From contig NC_083512.1 of assembly GCF_032362555.1 (NCBI RefSeq), positions 3,770,001 to 3,834,000 of the forward strand: 64,000 bases of DNA. Direction: 5' to 3'. Source of the DNA: Amyelois transitella. Its lineage: Eukaryota > Arthropoda > Insecta > Lepidoptera > Pyralidae. Under the pieces are notes generated by a model, which ran no database searches, was not told the DNA's origin, and worked only from the letters and a program-made list of their open reading frames with translations. Made by a program: the position numbers and the translations under genes. This document shows, piece by piece, positions 1 to 12,123 of the stretch (positions are counted from its first letter, which is position 1; each line of letters begins with the position of its first letter).

Positions 1-54
1 GAGAGAGATAGAGAGAGAGAGAGATAGAGAGAGAGAGATAGAGAGAGAGAGAGT
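1..54. repeat. GA/GATA microsatellite
   Basis: A run of GA dinucleotides interrupted about every ten bases by a T (GATAGAGAGA-like units) at the very edge of the window. It may continue outside. Confidence 0.95.
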
Positions 55-1333
55 TTTGTATCCGATTTGATCAAGGTACCCTTGGTCTTCCATCATAACC
101 ATTTACACTCGCATTGTACAAGCATAATTAAATTTATTTATATGTAGCAAGGAATTGAATAATGAGTTTAAAAGAAAGAATAAGATCAACTTATTTCACG
201 CAAATAAATATCGGAATGTAACAAAAAGTTACATTGTTTTTCACGCACTGTACAAATAAGGCTTGCAAGAATTGTGTTACAGTGGTTTTAACACGTGTTT
301 GTTGTATATTTCATGAGTGTTTTTAAGCTTGTGTACAACATGTCGATATGTCTCCACGACACTTTTCAATTAGCTATTTATATATATATATATATGTAAA
401 AGAGGAAACTGACTGACTGACAATATCAACCCAGAAACTTACCTTACCGTAAGGAAAATTTACAGTTCTTTACGGGGGTGGAGCCATGGGCACTTTAGTA
501 TATTGTGTACTCTGCATATTTTAACTTTATAATATTTCGAATTGCATTGGCTATGTCTACACCGTAAATGATACAGACGAAAGACACGAGCAGAAGTTTG
601 AAACATTGCACAAACTTATTGGTTAAATTTAAAACCATACACATCAAATGGAATGTAAATAAAAAAAAAAAAAAAACAAAATCTTGGGCAGTCACTAATC
701 AAAAGAAAGGGTTGAGACAAAGAAGAAGATTAATTTCGTATTTTTTTTTCCTGTCTAGACCCTCAAAATTACAAGTCGAAACCGAAACGAAGAGTAAAAA
801 TTTAAAATTCCACAAACAGTATCGGTTAACGTATTGAAATATTATAATACGTTTCAACCTATAATTTGATTAAATTCGAGCCAAAAAATAATGAGAGCAC
901 AGAAGTGATACCTACTTCATGCAGTTGCGAATTTCGCAGCAATCATCGTCAAAAAGAGTTTCAAATTCTAGAGTTTGATCTACATGGGCATTACTTAATA
1001 TTTCACGGTTTCGCGTGTCTTAAATAATAACTAACTAATAACTAGATTTTTAAATTTCATTTGAATTTACTAGTTACTCCAGGGGTTAAGTTAAACGAGT
1101 TATGTAGAATAAACAAGAATATTAACCAATACACCTTTTTTCAACTCTTACGTTCATTTACAGATTTTAAATGGAAGAAAGTAATCCAAAAGTTGAGAAT
1201 AGTACATTTGTTTGAAATTCGTGATAAGCATGGAAATTTACGTTTTTAATGAAATTTTAATTCATGTGAATAATGTCACAAGTATTACTAGGTATATTCT
1301 ACCTTTCCGTGAATGAGGCGTGAATTCAGTTGT
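55..1333. other. AT-rich DNA without a gene
   Basis: No convincing coding sequence. There is a (TA)n run near 378-396 and an A-run of 16 near 660-676. The short open frames here are low-complexity and overlap on both strands. Confidence 0.6.
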
Positions 1334-1488
1334 GATTCTTCTTTTAGGTGATGAGCTAGCAACCTGTCACTATTTTAATCTAAATTTTATCATTAAACCG
1401 AACAGCTAAACGTGGCCTATCAGTCTTATCAAGACTGTTGGCTCTGTCTATCCCGCAAGCCGTAATTATATGTATGTATATATGTGTG
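1334..1488 (+). mobile_element. SINE-A copy, 5'-truncated
   Basis: Diverged 3' half of the SINE-A family described at 7178-7485. It starts in the block GATTCTTCTTTTAGG, continues through 'AGCAACCTGTCACTATT' and 'AGACTGTTGGCTCTGTCTA', and ends in a TATG-type tail. Confidence 0.8.
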
Positions 1489-2293
1489 TTGTAGCCAAAA
1501 TTACTGGACGGCACACAATGTGTTACCCTTCTTGTCTCTTTTTATTTTGTTTTCGAGGTGAAAAAGAAATAAGTGGATACAAATGGATCATTAGAATCGG
1601 GTCGGTAAAGTCGGGAATAGTAATGATTGGGCGCGTATCGCATAGTTTTGTTTGTGTTAGCATTGCTGGCTGTTTTGGAGATTCTGAGATCGTCATCAAC
1701 GAAAATATACTGACTTTAAGGATGACGATAACTAATTTGACCATATTATGAAATATTATCCTGGTTAACGCAACTATTAAGTCCACATTTTATGCCATAC
1801 ATATATTATTTTTGCCATGAACGTATTTTGCTATGTATTCAGAGATTTATTTATTTAATTAAAAATAATAAACATTTAAGAGCCACTTAAAACTATCGTG
1901 GCTAAAGAACTTAACAGATTTTGAATTACATGCAAATTTTCCAAGTACGTTTTTTGCATAGTACATATGTATTTTAAAAAAGTATCAAATATGAATGAAT
2001 TTATAATGTATATTATGTAGCCTAGTTGTATTAGTATAAATATAAATTGATATCTACCCGAGATCACAAAATTTTATCAGAAATTCTAATTACGCACAAT
2101 AAATTATACATCTTAATACAAGAGAGTAATCCGCAGCTAGAAATAACTTTGAAAGTCGAGCGATTGGAGTAATGATCGTCTGGACTCTTGAAGGTGAACA
2201 AAAATTCAGTTACATTCATGCGAAAATTCTACTGCTAAGACCTTCCACGGACAAACAAAGTAAGTAGCAATACCTACACTCTACTGTGACTTA
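1489..2293. other. AT-rich DNA without a gene
   Basis: Nothing recognisable. Overlapping open frames on both strands near 1520-1790 have no domain and no splice context. Confidence 0.5.
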
Positions 2294-2479
2294 ATGTTAC
2301 ATCGCACCCTCTCAGCCAACCCCAATACATCAAACAAGGACGGAGTTTTCATGGCATTTTCATCTCTCAGCACAGACGTGATGGAACAAATACATGAATA
2401 TAATACTAAAAATCCAGAATTTGCAAACATTTTTCACAAAAGCGACTCAATTCTCAGGCGTGCAAAGTCCAAAGCGTGA
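2294..2479 (+). other. short open frame, 61 codons, status unknown
   Basis: It starts with a true ATG and ends with TGA. The predicted peptide is hydrophilic and of normal composition (for example the stretch STDVMEQIHEYNTKNPEF), unlike the AT-driven peptides around it. There is no homology I recognise, no signal peptide and no clear splice sites. It could be a decayed exon or transposon fragment, or chance. Confidence 0.2.
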
Positions 2480-3167
2480 TATCTGCGAAAATCTTTTTTG
2501 AATTCCTGAGGTAAAAAATTCAGTGGGCAACAAAATTTGTGCCCAAAGCACTCCTTTTATAGAGAGCAACTTGTAAATGGCAACTGTAAGTATGAGCTCT
2601 TTCGGATTTCGATAGAATTGCTATCTATCCTTTTCAGTATTAGTGTATTCTGAAAGAGAGGAAAGAAGGGGTGCTCCCCAACCCCCAGTCGTTGCGGGTG
2701 GTAAAAGATTAACCCAGTTTTGTTATTTGTCCACTGTCAGTGGAGTACCAATTCACAATGCGGCCGGAGTCTGCTCATGGAACCTCCGGCCGTTTAACGT
2801 AATTGTAAATGATTAATGTGTCTGTACTTACCTGGTAATGGCGAAAAGAGATTGGAAACCGATGCCTCGCCATGATTTATGATATCGATATTACGTAATC
2901 CACGTCTATGACACTTTATGAACAATTTTTCTAATAGATAGTAACTATTAAAAAAATTGTTATTGTACTTAAAAATACACTTAAATATTTTACACACATT
3001 TGTTGCTGAAAGTTGCAATATAAAGATCCATTTAGTAATCTTTGGGATACCCATTATGCCTAGAAAGAGGCAGCAAGAGAATTTCTGTTCTAAATAATAT
3101 AGGTATATTAGTTTAATTACTAACCGATACGCTTTCGGTGAGAGAAACATGGTAACTCTGATACAAT
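2480..3167. other. non-coding, with a GC-rich hairpin
   Basis: Contains a 9-bp perfect stem, CGGCCGGAG (2761-2769) pairing with CTCCGGCCG (2784-2792). The surrounding 2640-2795 block is richer in GC than its neighbours and looks like an old repeat fragment. The rest is AT-rich with no gene. Confidence 0.4.
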
Positions 3168-3330
3168 ATAGGTTAGGCTCCCTTGAAAAGTTTGTCGAGG
3201 TCAGACGGGAGTCGCTTCGTGTAGAAAACCTTTCTTACCCGATCCGGGATCGTGGTCACAGGTGGTGTCCTTACCTCTCTGGGCTTTCTCCAGGGAAGCG
3301 GGGTTGAAACTGGGATAAATGTTGGTAGAA
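3168..3330 (+). mobile_element. dispersed repeat 'F' fragment
   Basis: GC-richer block containing GTCGAGGTCAGACGGGAGTC and AAAACCTTTCTTACCC, followed by 'GATCCGGGATCGTGG'. A related but diverged block (AAAACCTGACTTGCCCAATC, 'CAAGATCATG') occurs near 48705-48760. I recognise this as a common lepidopteran repeat fragment, but I cannot place its class. Confidence 0.5.
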
Positions 3331-3712
3331 TGATGACAAATACGGTTAACAGCTTGTGTTAAATAAAAGCGTGTAATAAAAATACAAGTAACGACTCACC
3401 TGCTTAAAATCAATAAGGTTGAGGGCTCATAACTTATGAATGTAGGACAGACTTCGATTTTCAGGCTCAAGTGCTTAATACCTAATAGAAAGGTCAGGTC
3501 AGTGTCACAACCCTATTCTAGTTTTAGATATGATTTCATTTCTTGTGACGCCATTATGAAATTCCAGTGAATGTTCGTAATAGCTTTAAGTTGAAAAAAA
3601 TAGTAAGAAAATGACTAATTTGCTTTAAATTTATGAAATTCTTTTGAAATTAATTTTGATTTCTGTGCATAATGTGTATAAAGTCAAACAAACGTAAATA
3701 ATATATAAACTT
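3331..3712. other. no gene seen
   Basis: AT-rich sequence; nothing recognisable. Confidence 0.5.
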
Positions 3713-3845
3713 GAGATTCTTCTTTTGAATATTGAAATAGCAACCTGTCGCTATACCTATCTGAATTTTAATTCCATCCAGCTTAACTTGGAATTAATTT
3801 CTTGTCGTTACACCTTACTTGTACCTTACTTGGTAGACAGAGCAA
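3713..3845 (+). mobile_element. SINE-A remnant
   Basis: Decayed SINE-A pieces: GAGATTCTTCTTTTG, 'TAGCAACCTGTCGCTAT', 'TGAATTTTAATTCCATC' and a final GGTAGACAGAGC. The central sequence is rearranged. Confidence 0.5.
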
Positions 3846-5204
3846 ATAGTCGTAATACTTAAAGCCATACTTAGCTTACAAGGAGAACTGAAAATGACAA
3901 ATTTGATTTCAGTCGTTATTTGTTTTTACTCATAACAATATTGTACAATACCCTTACAAAACATTAAGGGTTTTTGGAAAATTTTCCATTGTACATATGT
4001 GTTGAATTAAAGTAAATGTAATGTAAGTCAAATGTAAGTATGTACAATCCTAGAAAGATTTTCACTTAAATTAGAAAACAGAATTTTCAATCGTGTTCAT
4101 ATTATTTAAATGTAATTTAAAACGTAATTTTTAAATATTAAAAAGGATTATCAATTGATTAGAAAGAAGTATTTTTTTGTAAATGACATTATTCCCGCGG
4201 AAAAATATAAGATCTTTCAAAGAAGTATCCGTCAAAAAATACTTATTCTCACCGAATTCCCAGGAAACGTATACATATGTAAATAAGACTTTTTTTTCAT
4301 GGGGGCGGAAAACAAAAGCTAATATTCCGAAGGGTGAACGAGGAAAACCTGAGGACGTGCACTAAACTGTATCCAGAAAACGATGGAAATTTGTGTGGGC
4401 CTGCCCTCCCACTCCAAGGTATTGACTTTCAGATTTCACATTTGATAACCTCTGTATTATTCGTATTTTTCGACAGAGAAAATGAAATTAGGGACCGTTA
4501 TTTTAAGATGTGATTTTCGTTTTATACTATTAAAATAAAAATAACAAATCTTCTGTAGAAAAAAGGTCAAAGGAGATTGACTTTTTTTAAAAAGTAATTA
4601 AGCTATACATTGTGCATGTTGATATCAGCTATGGAATATACTCGTGTTAAGTTGGCACATGTTATAATAGTAACTACAGAAGCGAAACTCAAGGCAAAAC
4701 TAGTTAAGTACAAACCATTTGCATCAAAAATTCCTTATCGTAAGATTGTGAAATTATATTTTTATCTTTTATTACGTTTTATTATTTTAAATCATTTATC
4801 CTTATGAGCGACCTTTCAGGGTGTTCTCAGTTAAAGTAAGAGGTCATTGTCATGTTAAAATTATCAGAAAACGAGAAAGAGGCTCATAATTCCAAACGAC
4901 GAAATCGCAATTAGCCGAACAAAGCGAAACATACAAAAAACGATACCGAACTCCATCAGGGCCAATTTTCTATTTGTTCCCGACGCAAAATTACGCAGAT
5001 AAAAACATAAAGATTGTATAAAATGGGGAGACTTACACCGCCCGCGACTTAACCCGTCTGCGATTTAAAAATCAGGAGGGTGACCCTCCGGCTGCCCCCG
5101 CGTCGAGGGGACAGAATTGAAGAAAACTGTTATTAAAACACGAGAGATTATATTAAAGGCAGCTTGGCGAGAATTACTTGTGAATACATTGAGTGTAGAG
5201 CAGT
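3846..5204. other. AT-rich DNA without a gene
   Basis: No coding evidence. A short GC-rich patch at about 5035-5115 is the only departure from base composition. Confidence 0.5.
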
Positions 5205-5290
5205 AGAACTATTTGAGCTGTTCAAAATTAAAAACCAAATAAATAAGTATATTTATTTGGTTTTTAATTTTGAACAGCTCAAATAGTTCT
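5205..5290. repeat. perfect 41-bp inverted repeat with a 4-base loop
   Basis: The left arm 5205-5245 and the right arm 5250-5290 are exact reverse complements over all 41 bases, checked base by base. The loop is AGTA (5246-5249). The arms start AGAACTATTTGAGCTG and end CAGCTCAAATAGTTCT. The arms show no mismatch, so the structure is young or maintained. It is too perfect for a typical animal microRNA precursor. Confidence 0.95.
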
Positions 5291-7177
5291 TCAGAAATAG
5301 TGTAATCTGCTTAATGCGGCGATTAGGCATTTTAAAGCACTAAGGCAAAGTAGTTTATTTACGTATTAAAATCTTACAGTTATTAGATACTAAGTCTTTG
5401 CGATTACTTTTTATTTAATTTTTGTCAGACGGTATGTTTAAATGCATAATAAATAAATAAAGGACATACAAGATCTAACTGAGCGTGTATATTATATAGT
5501 GCACTCAGCTATGTTATAACTATTTGAAAAATGCAATTGAAACTAATGAGAGATGTACAGTAAAAAAAGGTTTAGGTTTTTCATAACGACAATTGTTTAA
5601 AAGATTTATATTTTCTCTTTTAATTTCACGATGCAAGTACCTACAAGTCCGAATTCTATACGTATGTTTTAAAGACTAGAAGCCTACAACCCTATCACTA
5701 TCCACTTAAAACAACTAAAAGGCTAAAACTAAAGGCCATCGAAATCTGGGAATGGAGTGCGAAACAAATGGAATCACTAATACTCGAGCCAATACGGCTA
5801 GTATAATTTAATCCCGGCGCGGCGGGGCACCCAGGGAAAATCTATAAATCTGCCGCCATTAGAGCGCTCCCCGGGACTCTTATTTACTCCGAGCACAAAT
5901 TCAGATGACAATGTTTTAGGGGAAGAAGCTGTGTAACTGCCCTTCGCAGCGGCAGGGTTGCCAATCTTACGGTTTGTTATGGGTATTACTGTCGCGAGTT
6001 GCTTGACAGTTTATACCGCAAATATGGTTTTATTCGACTTGTTGAAAGACTCAATTTGTTATATGGTTAAAACTAATGGGATAACGAAATAAAAACGTTA
6101 TGTCTGTAAAATCAAAATATGAAGCTAGAACGATGTAAGAAGCAAGTTGGGAAGACTAGTTTACATATAAACGTTTGCAAAAGAAGGCATTAAAGGGGTG
6201 TGCATTTATCACATCGAGGAATTTATGATGATAGATTACGTCAGCAGAACACTAAACCTATGATATGTAACTATGAGCTCATATAATAAAAATATTAATG
6301 AATGTTTATATAGGTAGATATCAAAGCAAAACATGTTCTCCACAAGGCAATAATAATTATAAATGACAACAAAAATAACAATGAAGACGAAAACGTGCAC
6401 AAGTATAACTTTCGTAAAATACATTTCATATAGGTAACCCTACAGCAGACGTTCCCCCCTCCCTTGATTACCGATACTGTCGGGGCGAGACACATCGACT
6501 GCTCCGTTTAATATCGTCTTATTTCTAAACAACATAATCATGTGATTGATCCGAAATACTAAGCTCTTATAATTTTTACCTTTTTTGTCAACATTGACCA
6601 AGATGTATTGTTGTTTTATTTTGAATAGTTCCAGAATTTTCATGGTCACAAAAAGAAGGAAAACCACACAAAAAAATTGGTCTTGTCTTTTCTATTTATT
6701 GTAAATATCGACAATATTCATCATCAAATCTATAAAAAATGTAGCGTACTAAATTCTACAAAATAGTTGCAATGATAACTATAAAAATTTTATAAATTCT
6801 AGTATCTAATAAATAAATACACTTTGCAATTTTAATTCCAGAGAACGAATTTACTTAGAAGACTAAATACTAGAAGCGTTCTCTATCAGTCCACCTTTAA
6901 TGCAAATATACATATAAGACATCAGTTGGCAAATTCAGGACGGATAAAATACGGATGATATGATAATTTATTCGGAGAACTTCTAAAAAATATGTATTTT
7001 TCAAGCAGTGGCAACCCTACCTCGGCCCTGCCACCCCCGTCAATTACCGACTCTGACCGGCGACTTATTGACGAACTGCGCTCCTCTGCCTCTTTGTTAC
7101 TATAGAGGTATAACTTATAAATTGCATTTCTTTCATTGCAATTATTTATTTCATTTATCTTTCTTTATTATTACTAC
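5291..7177. other. non-coding, one GC block and one weak repeat pair
   Basis: A GC-rich block at about 5812-5890 stands out. Two blocks, near 6437-6515 and 7008-7090, look weakly related: both run from 'AACCCTA' through a C-rich run to 'ATTACCGA' and a CGGCGA/GGGCGA core. No gene seen. Confidence 0.4.
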
Positions 7178-7485
7178 TACTATAATAATACATACATACA
7201 TACATATGATCACGTCTATATCCCTAGCGGGGTAGACAGAGCCATCAGTCTTGAAAAGACTGATAGGCCACGCTCAGCTGTTTGGCTTAGTGATAGAATT
7301 GAGATTCAAATAGTGACAGGTTGCTAGCCCATCGCCTAAAAGAGGAATCCCAAGTTTATAAGCCTATCCCTTAGTCGCCTTTTACGACATCCGTGGGAAA
7401 GAGATGGAGTGGTCCTATTCTTTTTTGTAATGGTGCCGGGTACCATACGGCACCCGGGAACCATACGGCACTTACTATAATAATA
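7178..7485 (-). mobile_element. SINE-A copy, full length, with 13-bp target-site duplication
   Basis: Best reference copy of the family. The element (7191-7472) lies between two exact copies of TACTATAATAATA (7178-7190 and 7473-7485). Read on the minus strand it starts with the hairpin GTGCCGTATGGTTCCCGG. It continues through blocks for 'AAAGGCGACTAAGGGATAGG', 'AGGCGATGGGCTAGCAACCT' and 'GGCTCTGTCTACCCCGC' and ends in ATATAGACGTGATC plus a (TATG)n tail. The variable-length duplication and the tail show retroposition by target-primed reverse transcription. No clear tRNA-like A and B boxes are visible, so the promoter origin is open. This copy has its 5' hairpin duplicated. Confidence 0.9.
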
Positions 7486-8181
7486 AGTACTATAAATACT
7501 CAATCAGGCGTTTGAACAACTAAAGAATAAGGGAGATGTTGTACTTCGGACGTATTTCGTTTCTTCTTATTTAAAGGGTCGCAAGGAAAAGCTGATCCAT
7601 ACTTACTTGTCTCACTATTTGTTGCTAAGTAAAGATGCAAGTATTGGATAAACTAAGATAATAATTATAATAATTCTCGAAGGCATCAAAATCGCCTGAC
7701 ATTCGATTATACCAACTGTAAGCTTATGTAGGTCCTGTCCAAGATTAAGCTTCTTAAAAATAAATCACTAAAAGTAGATAGATAAAATGTATCGTAAACA
7801 TAAATCAAATACAGATTATTACGTCAAAGGCAGAAATTAGATTGAAGTGAATCGGAAGACGGAAGCTATGTGTGTTGTTGCCTCAATCATAGTAAATGTT
7901 TGAATAACTGTTCAGATCAGATCCTGATCAGACGGGTTCAATTCTACAATCTTTTATACTAAACAGTGACTTTATAGTAAAAAGAAATAATACAAATCCC
8001 TTTTCGAATCTAAATCCTCCTATTACAATTACTTCACAAAATTTTTAATGTCGTATCAAAATTGTGAGTGAACCCAAAAATATAACCGACAATATAAAAT
8101 GTATAGTCAATACAACTGCGCAAGTGTAAACACCCACAAATATGACCGTCACCCTCGCCGAGGGTCGGGAGTCGAATCATT
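7486..8181. other. no gene seen
   Basis: AT-rich unique DNA; nothing recognisable. Confidence 0.5.
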
Positions 8182-8528
8182 CCGCGAATGATACTCCGAA
8201 AGCTCAATCGGAACGATATATCGGCTGATACGCCATGCTGGACGCTAATCCAGTTATCCAGGACAAAGATGAAGCGAATACAGACGGTACACTATTTCAT
8301 ACGTACCTTTTAAAATGAAGTTCGGAAAAATAATGTTTGGGCGACATTTCGCAAATTCTGAGCGATGTTTAAATGTTTGATCAGGTGTAAGTTCAAAAAG
8401 GCATCATGCCGCAAATGTTACTCTAAGAGCTCAGCCGTGACGATAAATCGGGTAATACGCTATGCTGGATGATAATCTGATGATGTCAGCGAGACACTGA
8501 ATCATATATAAAATGATACAGTACCTTA
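8182..8528 (+). repeat. diverged direct repeat pair
   Basis: A block starting at 8182 and one starting at 8409 match at 57 of the first 76 positions by hand alignment. Shared cores include 'GACGATA', 'ATACGC' and 'ATGCTGGA'. Similarity returns at GTACCTT (8303 and 8521). Function unknown. Confidence 0.65.
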
Positions 8529-9064
8529 TAGAATCTTAATTAAGCAAATCAATTAACTGGAGTATTTAGCACGGTGAACTAAAGTCAAGGTTTAACCAGA
8601 CAAAAGCTTAAAATATCAATAATAAATAGGAATCCTACAAGTCCCACAGTGATACAGACAATCATACCAAAAAAAATAATAATAATTTGAACCGCTGTTT
8701 ACTTCTCGTGTCGCTTCTACAATTTGAAATTCTTTGGATGCATTGCTTCCATATTTCATTTGTGTGGATCGGTATTGGCGTTTGGAACCTGCCACCCCGG
8801 CCTCTTCGCGCGAACACCGCCGGCGCAGCAAATACATTATCATGTTTGCTAATGTTATCATACAGAGGATTTTATTGAAACACTATAAATTAACACACAA
8901 CGATTTGAGAACGGAGTTCGTAAAAAAATGTTATGTTGCAATGCTAACTTGGGGCATCAAACAGATTTAGATATTGATAACATTGAAGATACCTAATTTG
9001 ACTCATTAGCCACGACCAATAAGTCAACAGTAAACAACATAAAAAAATTGATTCATGTTAAAGG
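8529..9064. other. non-coding, one GC-rich open stretch
   Basis: From 8616 to 8861 the minus strand is open for 81 codons and other frames are also open. The stretch 8790-8835 is unusually GC-rich. On the minus strand another frame across about 8600-8690 would give a strongly hydrophobic segment (MIVCITVGLVGFLFII). Neither frame has homology I recognise, so no gene is called. Confidence 0.3.
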
Positions 9065-9137
9065 TTTGACTGGCAGAGACTGCCTTGTCCACCTGTTGTA
9101 CATATAACGTCCATAAAGTTTAAATAAATAAATAAAT
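9065..9137 (+). mobile_element. LINE 3'-end fragment 'G'
   Basis: Reads TTGACTGGCAGAGACTGCC, then 'CACCTGTTGTACAT', then CATAAAGTTTAAATAAATAA. This is the 3' end of a common lepidopteran LINE with a TAAA-type tail. The same end lies in the opposite orientation at 26491-26567. Confidence 0.7.
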
Positions 9138-12079
9138 GACTTAGCTGTTGCACTTACTATAATTATATTGAGAAACTTATACGTATAGTTATGGGGTTGG
9201 TGATGAAAATATTTGGGATTGATATCATTGAAGCTGTATTTTATGAGTCCTGCTAAAGACCTAGTGATACTATTCCACTCCGACAAAACTAGACCAAGAC
9301 GTATTTATCTAAGATGAAGTAAATTAACAGAACTTTAAAATGTCAAGTAACTAAATTCTCGTTTTCACCAAGCTGAAATTCATGCTTCGTTGTACGTACC
9401 GTAGATTGGTTAGAAGTTGCATGGTCACACCGGAATGTATCGATATTTCATATAGACAGGCAATATCGGTTTAAACAAGCCGAGTCGATATTGCACATGT
9501 GAACTTTATGGGGGCCACCCTCACATATAAATTGTGACAGAGCATTGCTTTTATGGAAAGGTAGGATGAGTTAATCGACTAAATTGATAGGTGATTCGAT
9601 CATAGATTTAAATTCGGAATACGAATTTAATTACGTTCTAGAACATAATGTGGTTCGATTTGATTTGTATTCCTAATGTATAATCACACTAGTCAGAACA
9701 ATTTGAATCTTATTCTGTATCCGTTAAAATGTTTACTGGTTTATTTCAGAATTTGACAAATCTTTGAAGAGCACATTTCAATTACTTTTATTGATTACCT
9801 AACTATTTAAAAAACAATGGTTCATGGATATGGGCACATTGAGGCATGCAGTTTAGGCACAAAATAAAGGAAGCGCAATCTTAAACCACATTTAGGGTAC
9901 CTAAGTATGGTGTTACTAAGAGTAAAAATTAATTACTGGTAATTATTATATTGCAAGTCGCAAGTTGAATTAAAACTTACTGTAAGTTTTATTTTGCAAT
10001 ATCCATATTTGGGCACACGGTTTGTTGAGGGTTCATCACAATCATCTCTCGTCCACAATGGAGCCCCTTTCAATCTTCTCTGTAATAAATAAAGGGGCAA
10101 TAAAAAATACGAAGCACATTCGACGGTGGCTCCCTCTATACTCATATTTCTAGATCTATAGGTACGTATGTGTATTACGTATGTTTACTGGACACCCCTT
10201 TTTGAGTGCGTCGTTTTATGTTTAGTAAGTTGAGAATGATTTGCAATGATGTGAGTATATTTCATAGTTACGCATTGAATATGTAATATTAACTATGATA
10301 AATAATAAAGATAATTTTGATAATTCCCGTATGGATGGTATTCGTTAATCAGTTCATGGCGATAAAACAAGCACTTAAAATGCAAAACATGAATTTCCAA
10401 AAACGCTAAACGTAGGCTGAAGTTATAGACGAAGATTATACATAAAGTCTTCACGTAAGAAATTCTGACAATTCGGCATTCGGCAAAGACTTTTAAAAAG
10501 GCTTTTTTCAAAAGACTTTATACGCTGATTTCCTGGATTATATTTTCACAATAAAGCTATTTAATAAAGAATAGTTATGTTTACTCTTCTAAATAAATAC
10601 ACAAAACTTTCACAGATTACTTAGCATAAATACTTGTTTATTTTGATCGATTGCTCGAAAATCTGCGAGTTCAAAATACCCATAACGGGACAGGGCAACA
10701 TGTACTCGCATGTACACCCACCCCAGATGAAAGACAGATATTATGTAAAACCTAACGGGAGTCACTTCAATCAATACACGTTACTAGATGTAAAAGCTTT
10801 CTTCTCATGCAACCATACGAATTTATACTCTATGTCAAAAGGTTTAGAGTAAGTTCTCGTGTTAGATGATATAAAGATTTTTTCCAGACAATATTCACAA
10901 CAAATGCCCCGTCAAAGGATAATCACCTCTAAGCCGAGGTGAAACAATACAGTTTGGTTGTTGTGAAAGAGTTAGTTTTTTTGTGAATATCAAAATATGA
11001 GCCCCCTTTTACAATCCCATTGTATCCGATATTGATCCTCGTAATAGTTTGAGCTTGCTGGTCCTGTGTCTTAATAAAAGGGACGGATGATGTATGTTTT
11101 GTATCTGAAGCGATTGGTCCATGTTATCCCTGTTAATATGATTAACCTAACTACTATTGAAAATGAGATTACGACTTTTTCTTGGAATCTTCATGGCTTA
11201 TTTACTATACCAATTTCCTTAAAATTTAACGCATGCATACGGCATTGTTAAGAGGTCACACAGTTTCATTATCCCTGAAAAATTGTTTAGTTATGTAATT
11301 AATATATGTTTATCTTTCTGACGCGACTGGGATGCTGCAAATATAATTTAGCTACTTCTAACTTTCTTCTAAACTTCTCGCCAACTAGGCGAGAAGTTTG
11401 ACCCGGAACGGAAATATAGCTTATTATGACAAGAACTCTAATAAAAATACTATTGTATTAATTGACACAAGATTAGAATTCGTATTTTTGTTGTTTTTAG
11501 AGAAATAACCATTTATATATATTATACTTAAACAGATATAAGACTTAATGTATTTTATTATTTCCTCTTTATTAAAAAATCAACAGTTTTGCATAATCTG
11601 ATTAAAACTTAAACACTGATTAATTTATGTGATAAGTAAGCGTTGAAATGTATTTGTCTTATTATAATATACTAAATACTAGTTTAGCAAGTGTTAAAGC
11701 AATAAAACCAGATTAGATTAATATCGTTTAATTGCTAATTAAGTGGGTTTAGCTCTGACAAAGATGTTATAATTTTAATTATAAACTCAAAACATCTTTT
11801 GTGCAAGCAAATGTGTGAATCGGAGTGGTTTTATAATAAACTGCCTGTGAAAATCACTGTTCGCATAATAACACTTCCGTATACTTGAAATAGACATATA
11901 TTTTTATCTTAGAATGGTAAAAATATAATTTCTACCAGTGTTACAGTAATCAAAGAATGATAATGATAATAGTTTAGTTTTACAACAAAAAGTCTAAATC
12001 ACTATTAATCATTGCACTTCTTGCATTATTAATGTAAACAATAGAAATTGTTTACTTAAAGTACGCGTATTTATTTTTT
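9138..12079. other. AT-rich DNA without a gene
   Basis: About 2.9 kb with no supported gene or recognised repeat. The short open frames at 9933-10145, 10293-10511 and 10634-10852 have no domain or splice context. Confidence 0.5.
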
Positions 12080-12123
12080 AGCAGGGTAGACTGAGCCAAA
12101 AGTCTAGAAAATACATGTAGGCC
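12080..12123 (-). mobile_element. SINE-A fragment
   Basis: Only the CAGGGTAGACTGAGCC / AAAAGTCT block and a trace of 'TAGGCCA' remain. Confidence 0.5.

Noticed and set aside
5205..5290. The hairpin as a microRNA gene
   Set aside because: Perfect 41-bp pairing with a 4-base loop is unlike the imperfect stems and larger loops of animal microRNA precursors.
7008..7327. Open frames of 63-75 codons
   Set aside because: They are made largely of SINE-A and its CATA tail; the peptide repeats IHTYIH-type residues.
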